Assembly: GCA_949288855.1 (NCBI GenBank)
Contig: CASELS010000009.1
Span: forward strand, 1-33,903
DNA length: 33,903 bases
Source of the DNA: an uncultured Collinsella sp.
GTDB lineage: Bacteria; Actinomycetota; Coriobacteriia; Coriobacteriales; Coriobacteriaceae
Direction: 5' to 3'
Within the stretch, counting starts at the first letter, position 1. Each line of letters opens with the position of its first letter. The translations under genes were made by a program, and so were the position numbers. Below, one piece after another: positions 7,842 to 15,299 of the stretch. The notes beneath the pieces were generated by a model. It did no database searches. It worked only from the letters and a program-made list of their open reading frames with translations, and was not told where the DNA came from.

Positions 7842-9057
7842 CCTACTCATACTCGGCGCGGGCATATATCAGCTTCCGCTTATCAAGAGGGCGCATGAAC
7901 ATGGGTATAGGACGGTCGTGGCTTCGATTCCCGGAAACTATCCGGGAATCGAAGCGTGCGACGAGTTCTGTCCGATAAACACGACCGACTCTGCTGCTAT
8001 AGTAAATCTGGCGCGTAAAATTAAACCAGTGGGCGTCGTTACAACTGGGACGGATGTGGCGCTCTTGTCTCTTGCCGCCGCATGTGACGAACTCGGGCTT
8101 CCTGGTCCTTCGCCGCATTCTGCTCGGATGGCCACGAATAAGAAGCTGATGAAAGACGCCTTTCTTAGGGGTGGCGTTCGTACGGCGAGGTATGCGGAGG
8201 TACATGGTGCCACTGAGGCGATAAATGTTTGGGACGCCTTTGGTGTGCCCATGATTTTTAAGTGCGTGGATAAGTCCGGCAGCAGGGGTATTGCGAGGGC
8301 ACGGAGCGAAGAGGAGGCCGGCCTTGCGTGTGACTATGCACTTTCTGCGTCCGATCTTGACTATGTGGTGGCCGAACAGCTGATAGAGGGCCATGAAATC
8401 GGCGTCGATGGATATGTTAACGGAGATGGGGAGATTGCTTTCATGGCTCCGCACGACAAGGTGGTCTGGAGCAACGGAAAGACTAACATCCCCATTGGCC
8501 ACAAGATGAGCGAGGGCTTTATCAGCCTATGCTGGTCTAAGACCGACTTGGAGCACCAGGTGCAAAAGGCGGCAAGCTCCCTTGAAATGAGCTCCTGTTT
8601 TTTCAATATGGACGTCATGCTCGTCGATGACGAGGCGTGGGTTATTGAAGCAGGAGTCCGGACGGGGGCAACCTGCATCCCCGAAGTGGTCGGTGCATAT
8701 TATGACTTTGATATGTACGATGCGATTCTTGCGGCTGCGACGGGTGAAGGACCGCAGTTCTCGACGATTCCTAAGGTCGGCGCTTCGGAAGGAAGACTCC
8801 TGTTTGCAGAGAACGAGAGCGTACTTGCTAAACTGCCTGCGGATGTCGGCCAGGGAATCCTAGTCTCGTTCGATTATCCGCTGGGGTCTCTGCTCCCAAG
8901 ATTCGTTTCTGGAAATAATAGGTGTGGGCAGATGGTCGCAGTTGGCGACTCACCTGAGCTTCTGAGCCGTTCGCTGGATGCGGCTGCACGAAAAATCTCG
9001 GAAGAGTGCTTTCAGCTGCCAAAATGCGGTGGTGTCGAGGAAATGGTCGTCCCGTAA
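7834..9057 (+). CDS. ATP-grasp ligase, second copy
   Basis: A 407-residue ATP-grasp protein homologous to the one at 3575: LLILGAGIYQLPLIKRAHEH at the N-terminus, the PGNYPG motif, IFKCVDKSGSRGIARA in the core, AEQLIEGHEIGVDGYV, and IEAGVRTGATCIPE near the metal site. The ExN position is again altered (E-A-G-V-R). The ATG at 7834 has AAGAGG eight bases upstream and overlaps the decarboxylase stop as ATGAGTGA; a GTG at 7828 is too close to that site. The mRNA segment 7921-7955 inside the gene forms a 14-bp hairpin. Two non-identical copies in one operon suggest two ligation steps or two substrates. Which carboxylate and amine are joined cannot be read from the sequence. Confidence 0.85.
   Translation: MSDLLILGAGIYQLPLIKRAHEHGYRTVVASIPGNYPGIEACDEFCPINTTDSAAIVNLARKIKPVGVVTTGTDVALLSLAAACDELGLPGPSPHSARMATNKKLMKDAFLRGGVRTARYAEVHGATEAINVWDAFGVPMIFKCVDKSGSRGIARARSEEEAGLACDYALSASDLDYVVAEQLIEGHEIGVDGYVNGDGEIAFMAPHDKVVWSNGKTNIPIGHKMSEGFISLCWSKTDLEHQVQKAASSLEMSSCFFNMDVMLVDDEAWVIEAGVRTGATCIPEVVGAYYDFDMYDAILAAATGEGPQFSTIPKVGASEGRLLFAENESVLAKLPADVGQGILVSFDYPLGSLLPRFVSGNNRCGQMVAVGDSPELLSRSLDAAARKISEECFQLPKCGGVEEMVVP
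7921..7955 (+). repeat. Perfect 14-bp inverted repeat inside the second ATP-grasp gene
   Basis: GCTTCGATTCCCGG (7921-7934) pairs perfectly with 7942-7955 across a 7-base loop AAACTAT. It encodes the conserved ASIPGNYPGIEA segment, whose near-symmetric codons partly explain it. The equivalent PGKYPG site in the first ATP-grasp gene (near 3688-3704) also has a short inverted repeat. Confidence 0.7.
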
Positions 9058-9137
9058 TGCTGGGCGCAATAGAGATGGTCGTCTATCCGCATCTGAATTG
9101 GGCCGAACGCCTGTCCGCCTCTCGTTGGGTAAGGTGA
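9057..9137 (+). CDS. Possible 26-residue small protein between ATP-grasp and transaminase genes
   Basis: The stop of the ATP-grasp gene and an ATG share bases as TAATG, and the frame runs 26 codons to a TGA at 9135-9137. That stop lies inside the ribosome site (AAGGTGAG) of the transaminase. The frame fills nearly the whole 86-base gap. The peptide starts MLGAIEMVVYPHLNWAERL and has no recognisable family. It has no good ribosome site of its own, so translation would depend on reinitiation. It may be a coupling leader for the transaminase, or chance. Confidence 0.3.
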   Translation: MLGAIEMVVYPHLNWAERLSASRWVR

Positions 9138-9143
9138 GTACCA

Positions 9144-10280
9144 GTGATTCAATTTAACATTCCTCCGTATGTTGGAACAGAGCTTGAGTATGTTCGCGAG
9201 GCGATTGAAGACAATCACAAGCTGTGCGGTGACGGCCCCTTCTCCAGACGATGCCATGAGTGGATACAAAGTCGGTTTGGCGCCCAGAAGGCTCTCCTTA
9301 CGACCAGCGGTACGACGGCGCTGGAGATGGCCGCCCTCCTCTGTCACCTGAAACCTGGTGACGAGGTGATTCTGCCCAGCTTTACATTTTCGTCGACAGC
9401 AACTGCATTCGTTCTAACAGGTGCAAAGCTCGTATTTGTCGATGTTCGTCCAGACACGATGAATATCGACGAGAAAAAGATCGAGGCGGCGATCACCGAC
9501 CGCACACGCGTCATTGTGCCGGTTCACTATGCCGGTGTCTCCTGTGAGATGGATACGATTATGGATATAGCCCGGCGTTACGATCTCTTGGTTGTTGAGG
9601 ATGCTGCACAGGGCGTTATGAGCACCTATAAAGGCAGGCCGCTTGGAACGATCGGAGACTTCGGCTGCTTCTCGTTCCACGAGACCAAAAACTACTCAAT
9701 GGGAGAGGGCGGTGCGCTGCTCATCAAGGATTCGGTTTATAATGAAAAGGCTGAGATTATTAGAGAAAAGGGTACCAACAGACAGCGCTTCCTACGAGGT
9801 CAGGTTGACAAGTACACGTGGGAAGACTACGGAAGTTCGTATCTTCCCAGCGATATGAACGCGGCGTATCTCTGGGGTGAACTTGAGGTGGCTGACAAGA
9901 TTAACGAGAACAGGCTTGCCAGCTGGAATGCGTACTACGATGGTCTTCGGCCGCTTCGTGACGACGGAAGAATTGAGCTCCCGGTGGTCCCGAGGGAATG
10001 TGCTCACAATGCGCATATGTTTTATATCAAGTGCAGGGACCTCGACGAGAGGACGGCGCTTATTACTTATCTGAAAGAGCGGGGCATAGCAGCGGTGTTC
10101 CATTACGTGCCGCTGCACTCGGCGCCGGCGGGCCTCCGCTTTGGTCGCTTTAGCGGCAAGGACAGATTTACTACAGTGGAGTCCGATAGGTTGCTGAGGC
10201 TCCCTATGTACTATGGGCTTACTGCAGGTGACAGAGATGCGGTGATATCAGAAGTTAAATCGTTCTATGCGAGTAGATAG
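9144..10280 (+). CDS. wecE: dTDP-4-amino-4,6-dideoxygalactose transaminase (DegT/DnrJ/EryC1 family)
   Basis: A PLP aminotransferase of 378 residues, close to E. coli WecE (376). Lys182 in SFHETKNYSMGEGG is the Schiff-base lysine. TTSGTTALEMAAL, DAAQGVMSTYKG and YGSSYLPSDMNAAYLWGELE are typical of the sugar aminotransferases, and GTNRQRFLRGQVDKYTW is especially WecE-like. WecE transfers the glutamate amino group to dTDP-4-keto-6-deoxyglucose, giving dTDP-Fuc4N. The GTG start follows AAGGTGAG. RfbA opens this operon and RfbB lies at the right end of the window, so the substrate can be made locally. No WecD-like acetyltransferase is present, which leaves the 4-amino group free for another substituent. 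Confidence 0.9.
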   Translation: MIQFNIPPYVGTELEYVREAIEDNHKLCGDGPFSRRCHEWIQSRFGAQKALLTTSGTTALEMAALLCHLKPGDEVILPSFTFSSTATAFVLTGAKLVFVDVRPDTMNIDEKKIEAAITDRTRVIVPVHYAGVSCEMDTIMDIARRYDLLVVEDAAQGVMSTYKGRPLGTIGDFGCFSFHETKNYSMGEGGALLIKDSVYNEKAEIIREKGTNRQRFLRGQVDKYTWEDYGSSYLPSDMNAAYLWGELEVADKINENRLASWNAYYDGLRPLRDDGRIELPVVPRECAHNAHMFYIKCRDLDERTALITYLKERGIAAVFHYVPLHSAPAGLRFGRFSGKDRFTTVESDRLLRLPMYYGLTAGDRDAVISEVKSFYASR

Positions 10281-10374
10281 ATGCTGATTGAAACAGGATC
10301 TCGCTCGGTCTCGACAGCAGTTATATATATGGCCCGATGTCGACGAAAGGCCCCGACAGAGGATGGGGCGAGAG
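10281..10374. other. Gap between convergent genes
   Basis: This 94-base gap separates the ends of the transaminase and acyltransferase genes. It holds an AT-rich stretch (TTATATATAT) and a weak hairpin, GCCCC with GGGGC around a 10-base loop near 10350-10369. That could be a poor terminator on either strand; I see no gene. Confidence 0.3.
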
Positions 10375-11538
10375 CTATACGGTAATGAGGCGTTCTGCGG
10401 CTTTCCGCAACATGGAGAAGACAAGATCGTATCTACAGACCTTTCGCACTAAGCTGACAAGAACGGAGAAGCCGAGACTGATTAGGAAGAGGACTAGGTA
10501 ACAGAGAAAAGCCTCACCTGGCCAGTAGACGAGTTGAGGGATATACGAATACAGAAAAGGGTGAAACATGAACATTGCCCCAGAGTACGCTCCGAAGTAG
10601 GCGAGCATGCGTCCCGGAACAGACTCAATGTGAACTCGTCCGGCAAGAATGCAGATGAACGTTGCGACGAGCCCATTGATGATGCCGCTGATTTGCCATG
10701 AGTCAAGCGCGGCGGAAAGGCCTTGGTTTGCAATAAGTAGAACTAAAGATGCAACGACAAGGGCGGCGGTGATGACGGCTCGATGCGCCCAAGTTCTTTT
10801 GTCTAGAGCAGAGTAGATTCGGTCAAATGCCTGGGTCTGTGCAAACAGAACACCGAGGACAACCGAAAAGGCGTACATGAAATAGTTGCCGCCATAGGGC
10901 GAATCAATTGCACACGGTATTGCAAATGAGACGATTGCCACGAGTGGCACCGCGTACCATCGCAGGATGCGGCAGAGCTTCGCGATGAGAGGGAGACAGA
11001 TAATAAGCAGCTGAGCGAAGCACATGTACCACCAGACACTCAGGATGAGGTGGGTTCCAAAGAGGTCAGACCATCCAAAAAAGTCTAAGAACATGACTAG
11101 GGGGTCAGACCCGTATACAGACATCGGGCCGCTGGAGGATGAAACGAAAAGATTCCTGGTGAAAAAAACGATAAGGTAGACGAGCCAGAAGGACTGCATG
11201 AGGGAAATCCAGTGCGTGACTATGAATCGTATGGGATACCTGGGATTGCTTTGCCCAAACTGAGAGCTGAGGCCGTACGCAGAGATGAACACAAAAATAT
11301 ACACACAGATTCGCGCACAGAGAGCAAGAAGTTGTACGACGGAGTATGGGAGAAGGGCGAAGTGTTCTCCGCCTGCGGCCACTCGATCGGCATTAGAAAA
11401 TAGATGATGAAAAAGAAGAAGAGCGATTGCAATGCCTTTAGCTACATTAGAGGAGTTCTTCGTAAACACGGTGCCCCCAATTGTGAAAAACCAGTCTCCC
11501 CGCAGCGCCAGAGAGCGAAGGCAAGAGAATGTCCGCAT
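10375..11538 (-). CDS. Acyltransferase family 3 membrane protein
   Basis: A polytopic membrane protein of up to 387 residues, with about ten helices, of the OafA/WecH acyltransferase-3 family. The N-terminal helix carries the diagnostic KGIAIALLLFHHLF, with the His pair at the catalytic position. Such proteins O- or N-acylate surface sugars, usually with acetyl groups. Length is normal for the family. The start is uncertain: ATG at 11538 follows a GGGGG run with almost no spacing, while GTG at 11469 (also after GGGGG) gives a protein starting about ten residues before the motif, as is usual. It is the only leftward gene among the polysaccharide genes of this segment and probably decorates the polymer made by its neighbours. 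Confidence 0.8.
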   Translation of the reverse strand: MRTFSCLRSLALRGDWFFTIGGTVFTKNSSNVAKGIAIALLLFHHLFSNADRVAAGGEHFALLPYSVVQLLALCARICVYIFVFISAYGLSSQFGQSNPRYPIRFIVTHWISLMQSFWLVYLIVFFTRNLFVSSSSGPMSVYGSDPLVMFLDFFGWSDLFGTHLILSVWWYMCFAQLLIICLPLIAKLCRILRWYAVPLVAIVSFAIPCAIDSPYGGNYFMYAFSVVLGVLFAQTQAFDRIYSALDKRTWAHRAVITAALVVASLVLLIANQGLSAALDSWQISGIINGLVATFICILAGRVHIESVPGRMLAYFGAYSGAMFMFHPFLYSYIPQLVYWPGEAFLCYLVLFLISLGFSVLVSLVRKVCRYDLVFSMLRKAAERLITV

Positions 11539-11616
11539 CCCCCTGCCGGAATCCCCGCAAGCTCGCCCACTATATCAGACCGTAAGCGGATGCGAGCGGC
11601 CAAGCTGGGGTGCATG

Positions 11617-11625
11617 TGGGATAAT
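11617..11625 (+). promoter_or_regulatory. Possible extended -10 promoter for the zinc-ribbon gene
   Basis: TGG followed by GATAAT (11620-11625) fits the extended -10 pattern TGnTATAAT with one mismatch in the hexamer. No good -35 is present, which extended -10 promoters tolerate. Transcription would start near 11632, about 30 bases before the ATG, leaving room for the GGAGG site at 11650-11655. Confidence 0.4.
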
Positions 11626-11662
11626 GCCCAGATGAAAGTATGTCTCGCGGGAGGAGAAAGCG

Positions 11663-12739
11663 ATGTTTTGCACAAATTGTGGCGCGCGCCAAAATGACGA
11701 TGCAAAGTTTTGCACGAATTGTGGGGCCGCGCTGACCCCCTTGGAGCCGGTCAAGCCAGCTCCCGCTCCCAATGACGCGGGACGGGTGGAGGGAGGCCCT
11801 GCGTCCAGTGGCGAGCGCGTTCAGCGACAGCAGAGTATGCCGCAAAAGAAGCGCGGGGGGGTAGGCCGCGTGGTCGCCATCGTCGTTATTCTTCTCGCGC
11901 TTGCTGGCGTGGGCGCGGGTGCTTTTCTTACCAAGGGCTTCGGGCTTCTTGGCGTCATGCCAAGGGGCTCGGTGAATGACTACTCTTGGAGTGAGCTCTC
12001 GAGAATATCCGAAGAGATAGCTGCATGTGAAAGTGACGAGGCCGCCCTGCAGGTTGCTCAGAGCTACAACCTTGTTGGCACTGATGGACAGCTCGACGGA
12101 ACACAGACCAAGAGCTTTACGCTAACGGACGGAACCCCTGCCGAGGCGGTGATTATTGGCTTTCGTCATGATGATAGAACCGATGGGGGTAAGGCGGGGA
12201 TTACGTTCATGTTTAGGGGATGCGTGGCCACTCATGCCATGAACGTCGAGCGGACCAATGCGGGGGGTTGGGAGCAGAGCGAGATGCGCTCATATCTCAA
12301 CAACGACGTGATGGATCGCCTTCCTGATGATTTGCGTAACGGCATCGTTGCTGTTGACAAGAGCACAAACAATGCCGGCGAATCCACCTCTGCCGACTGT
12401 GTCACGGTGACTTCTGATAGCCTCTGGCTGCTTTCAAATGTCGAAGTCGTCGGAGAAATGGACGCCGCCGACTACAAAGGCATGAAAGAATCAACGGCCG
12501 ATATCAACAATGCTGAGGGAAATCAGTATCTGCTCTTCAAGAACTGGGGCCCCATGCCGACGGGGACCTCGGAGACGATGGTCAAATCTGATCCGGATGG
12601 CGCGGCGGTTGGCTGGTGGCTTCGGACCGCGCTTCCCACGACGGACGATGCTTTCTTGGCGTTCAGCGATTCCGGTAAGGCGAGGGTTAACGGGATTTCC
12701 GACGAGATGTACGGGGTCTCTCCCTGCTTCTCTCTGTAA
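11663..12739 (+). CDS. Zinc-ribbon, single-helix membrane protein with DUF6273-like domain
   Basis: The 358-residue protein starts with a double CxxC zinc ribbon (Cys3, 6, 17, 20), continues with a Pro/Ala/Gln-rich basic linker, then one transmembrane helix at about 69-89. The ribbon would lie in the cytoplasm and the rest outside. The outer part has GGWEQSEMRSYLNNDVM, LPDDLRNGIVAV and WWLRTALP, which I recognise as DUF6273, a domain widespread in gut Firmicutes and Actinobacteria with no established function. A GGAGGAG ribosome site precedes the ATG. A run of seven G (11855-11861) sits in the linker. It has its own promoter and terminator, so it is probably an independent unit rather than part of the glycosylation operon. 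Confidence 0.8.
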   Translation: MFCTNCGARQNDDAKFCTNCGAALTPLEPVKPAPAPNDAGRVEGGPASSGERVQRQQSMPQKKRGGVGRVVAIVVILLALAGVGAGAFLTKGFGLLGVMPRGSVNDYSWSELSRISEEIAACESDEAALQVAQSYNLVGTDGQLDGTQTKSFTLTDGTPAEAVIIGFRHDDRTDGGKAGITFMFRGCVATHAMNVERTNAGGWEQSEMRSYLNNDVMDRLPDDLRNGIVAVDKSTNNAGESTSADCVTVTSDSLWLLSNVEVVGEMDAADYKGMKESTADINNAEGNQYLLFKNWGPMPTGTSETMVKSDPDGAAVGWWLRTALPTTDDAFLAFSDSGKARVNGISDEMYGVSPCFSL

Positions 12740-12762
12740 GAGGCGACTTCCGATAGGGTATC

Positions 12763-12800
12763 GAGGCCCCGGCGACTTATTGCGGTGTTGCCGGGGCCTC
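12763..12800 (+). terminator. Terminator-like hairpin after the zinc-ribbon gene
   Basis: GAGGCCCCGGC (12763-12773) pairs perfectly with GCCGGGGCCTC (12790-12800) across a 16-base loop. It sits 24 bases after the stop. The T-run is minimal, so efficiency is uncertain, but the 11-bp GC-rich stem before the next gene's ribosome site fits an intrinsic terminator. Confidence 0.65.
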
Positions 12801-12838
12801 TGTTCGCGGACAATGCGACAGCAAACAATTGGTGATTT

Positions 12839-14758
12839 ATGACATCACACCATAAGGATGGCGACATGCGCCAAAGGATTCTCTGGGCGATTTCATGTGG
12901 TTCCGCAGCTCTGGCAATGCTCGTGGCGGGGCTTCTCATACCCATGTACTTTGGAACCAATGACGATCCATATATTATCCAGGCGCTTTCTGGTGGCGGT
13001 GGGGTTGCCTCGGAACCGACTCCGTACATTTCTTTTATCAATGTGGTGCTTTGCGGAGCGATATCTAGCCTGTATTCGCTATTGCCGACGGTATCATGGT
13101 GGCCCATCCTTCATCTGACTGCGATTTTTGCCTCTCTGTCCGCAATGGGGTTTGTGGTCCTTTCGGTTATGGGACAGCCTGGCGGGCCGAATCATCTTGC
13201 GGCAAGATGGGCGCTGCTTGGTGTGCTCGACTTCGGCGTTGGCGCCTATCTCGTCGGGCGGCTGCAGTTTACCTCCACAGCGTCGCTGCTGGTAGCGGCT
13301 GCCATAGTTGCTGCGTGCAGCTCGCAATCATACGGCAAGAAAGGACGCCAGACGCCCTCGTCGCTCGTGATTCCGGTGACGCTGGGCATAGTTGGCTTTT
13401 CTCTGCGGGAGCAGTCGGGGCTTCTCGGTCTCTTTTTTTGGGCGTTAGCGGCTATGGCGGCATTATCTCGGGCTAAGGGAGGGTTTTGGGAACGGGTCGT
13501 GGAGGTTCGTCACGCCCTGTTGCCTATCGTTTGCGTGGGCATTGCGGCTTTGGTGATGACCGTCATCGACCTCGCCGCGTATTCGGGGCATAGTTTGGCA
13601 ACAAGTGTTGAATGGAGCAAGGCGATGAGCGGGTACACCGACTATCCGCACCCCTCGTTCGACGAGGCGCCCGCTCGCTACGAGGAGGTTGGCTGGGATG
13701 AGCAGCTCTCCGAGCTTGTGAACCAGTGGTTCATGATGGACGAGCGGGTCAACACGGAGACGCTCACTGCGCTCAATGAGCAAAACACTGCACCGATTGA
13801 CAACCTGCTCTTGGATCCGGTTGGCACCGTTATCTCCCGGCTGTACGACGTCTCGAAGCCCATTCCCATGACCTACTTTGCGCTGCTGCTTGGCACTGCT
13901 GTCGTGGCGCTGGCGCTCTCGCCGAGTCGGGGGGAGCGTGCGGTCATCTGCCTGACCTGTGCTGCCGTCATCGTGCTCCTTGGGTACCTGCTGCTGCGCG
14001 GACGACTGCTCGAGCGGGCGGCCTATGCGGTGATGATTCCCGCGACGGCGGCGCTGCTGACCGTCGTGCTGAGAAACGTGAGTGCTCCGCAGCGTGAGGG
14101 CCGAAGTGCGGTCGCTCCGGTCGTGGCCTGCGTGCTGGGGCTCGTTCTTCTCGCCCCGCTGGCCTATAGGGCCGAGACCATCGGTCGCATGGCGTATGCG
14201 CTGGGCGCGGTGTTCTGCATTGCCGTTGCGGCATGGGCGATGCTGGCGCGCCGCGAGTCCGCTTTCGTCGGGAGGGCAAGGCTGGTCGTTGCCGTTCTTG
14301 CCGCCGCCCTCGTCCTGGCCCCGGGTGTCGTCACGGTGAAGAAGCTCGGCATGGGCAGCTGGGAGGCCAAGCGGCAAGAGGGGCTTCTCGCCAACACGCA
14401 GGTGCTCTTTGACTACTGCGAGGAGCATCCGGACACACTCTACGTCTACAGCGGATGTCCCATCACCGAGCAGTACGTGTGGCAGGGCGAGTGGCCGACC
14501 AATCGCACGGGCTGGGGCGGCTGGCGCTGGCCGTACGAGTGGTTCGACGAGGCCCTGCGTGCCGCCGGCTTTGACGGGCGACCCACGAGCGAGGATTTCC
14601 TCGACGGCGACGTGCTCTTCATCTCCGGCTCCGAGAGCACGTGCGACCTGATGTTGCGTTACATGCGCAACACCTACGGCGACAACGTCGAGATGCGTCA
14701 GGTTGACGAGATTGCCGGCGGCATGAACGTGTACGAGTTCGTGCGGGAGGGCGAGTAG
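12839..14758 (+). CDS. GT-C-like multi-spanning membrane protein, second paralogue
   Basis: A 639-residue membrane protein with about ten to twelve helices and a soluble tail of about 120 residues. It is paralogous to the product of 4753-6624: Asp42-Asp43 in FGTNDDPYII after helix 1, LQFTSTASLLVAA, the loop GYTDYPHPSFDEAPARYEEV, and the tail RYMRNTYGDNVEM all line up with it. This supports a GT-C glycosyltransferase role, probably adding a lipid-linked sugar outside the membrane. GC content rises through the gene, so its 3' half looks native and its 5' half more like the low-GC segment. ATG 12839 has GGTGAT upstream; ATG 12866, with AAGGAT, is an alternative start nine codons in. A strong palindrome follows the stop. 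Confidence 0.75.
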   Translation: MTSHHKDGDMRQRILWAISCGSAALAMLVAGLLIPMYFGTNDDPYIIQALSGGGGVASEPTPYISFINVVLCGAISSLYSLLPTVSWWPILHLTAIFASLSAMGFVVLSVMGQPGGPNHLAARWALLGVLDFGVGAYLVGRLQFTSTASLLVAAAIVAACSSQSYGKKGRQTPSSLVIPVTLGIVGFSLREQSGLLGLFFWALAAMAALSRAKGGFWERVVEVRHALLPIVCVGIAALVMTVIDLAAYSGHSLATSVEWSKAMSGYTDYPHPSFDEAPARYEEVGWDEQLSELVNQWFMMDERVNTETLTALNEQNTAPIDNLLLDPVGTVISRLYDVSKPIPMTYFALLLGTAVVALALSPSRGERAVICLTCAAVIVLLGYLLLRGRLLERAAYAVMIPATAALLTVVLRNVSAPQREGRSAVAPVVACVLGLVLLAPLAYRAETIGRMAYALGAVFCIAVAAWAMLARRESAFVGRARLVVAVLAAALVLAPGVVTVKKLGMGSWEAKRQEGLLANTQVLFDYCEEHPDTLYVYSGCPITEQYVWQGEWPTNRTGWGGWRWPYEWFDEALRAAGFDGRPTSEDFLDGDVLFISGSESTCDLMLRYMRNTYGDNVEMRQVDEIAGGMNVYEFVREGE

Positions 14759-14762
14759 TGAG

Positions 14763-14793
14763 CGGGCGTCCAAGCATAATGCTTGGACGCCCG
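14763..14793. terminator. Perfect 31-base palindrome between convergent genes
   Basis: CGGGCGTCCAAGCAT (14763-14777) and its exact complement (14779-14793) flank one central A, so 15 pairs are possible, about 13 allowing for a loop. It begins five bases after the GT-C stop and lies before the end of the leftward STAS-like gene. No T-run follows on either strand, so it may act as a bidirectional terminator or an mRNA 3'-end protector. Confidence 0.65.
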
Positions 14794-14826
14794 TCGGACA
14801 AACCGCGAACTTGTTCGTTGGATGTT

Positions 14827-15129
14827 CTAGCAGACAGCATGCTGCTGCTCGGCCACTCGCGCATCAATTGCCTGACGAACAACACGTGCCCAGAACAGGG
14901 AGATGTTCTTAAAGGAAGTCTTGCTCCGAAGTCCGTCGATTCCGAGTTCAAAGGCGAGTCGACCAAAAACTTCATCGGCAAACGAGTTGGTGATCGAGTC
15001 AACTCCGAGGAAGTCAAAGATGACCGTCTCGTCACACGAGGAAAGCAAGTGATTGATCTGCTGGTAGACGTCCCTGCCCATAGCTCTGGTTGTAAGGGAG
15101 CGGTCAAATTCGTTCATTTTAACGATCAA
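14827..15129 (-). CDS. STAS-like domain protein (DUF4325)
   Basis: A small protein of 100 residues with the STAS-like DUF4325 pattern: a strand-helix repeat containing ETVIFDFLGVDSITNSFADE, where the D-S-I-T-N-S-F segment resembles the regulated loop of anti-sigma-factor antagonists. Members are usually beside a GHKL ATPase/kinase or other regulator; no such partner is adjacent here. I chose TTG at 15129-15127 because GGAGG lies six bases before it. GTG at 15135 directly abuts that site, and ATG at 15117 is 17 bases away. Residues such as RLAFELGIDGL continue the fold. It probably acts in a signalling or protein-binding switch, but its target is unknown. Confidence 0.75.
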   Translation of the reverse strand: MIVKMNEFDRSLTTRAMGRDVYQQINHLLSSCDETVIFDFLGVDSITNSFADEVFGRLAFELGIDGLRSKTSFKNISLFWARVVRQAIDARVAEQQHAVC

Positions 15130-15149
15130 TGACACCCTCCTTCCATAGG

Positions 15150-15179
15150 TCTATAACCACAATATAGTTGATGTTGCAA
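15150..15179 (-). promoter_or_regulatory. Possible promoter for the STAS-like gene
   Basis: On the minus strand TTGCAA (15179-15174) and TATAGA (15155-15150) make -35 and -10 boxes with an 18-base spacer. Transcription would start a few bases before the GGAGG site of the STAS-like gene. The surrounding DNA is AT-rich. Confidence 0.45.
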
Positions 15180-15299
15180 TCTGGCCCCATGAGACCTCCA
15201 AAGAGCTGTGCCGACAAAGATGTTAATACCTTGGAGTATATATCTTTCAAGATTAAGGAAATCATCTCGCCTCAGCCGCCCCTGCGTCCTCGACTCTGC

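Noticed and set aside
11098..11112. GGGGGTCAGACCCG inside the acyltransferase gene, resembling the core of the 23447 palindrome
   Set aside because: Arms do not extend and A/T flanks are missing; a short GC palindrome like this is plausible by chance.
13463..14773. 436-codon minus-strand frame opposite the second GT-C gene
   Set aside because: Low-complexity His/Arg/Gln composition typical of an antisense shadow, and it runs through the terminator palindrome.
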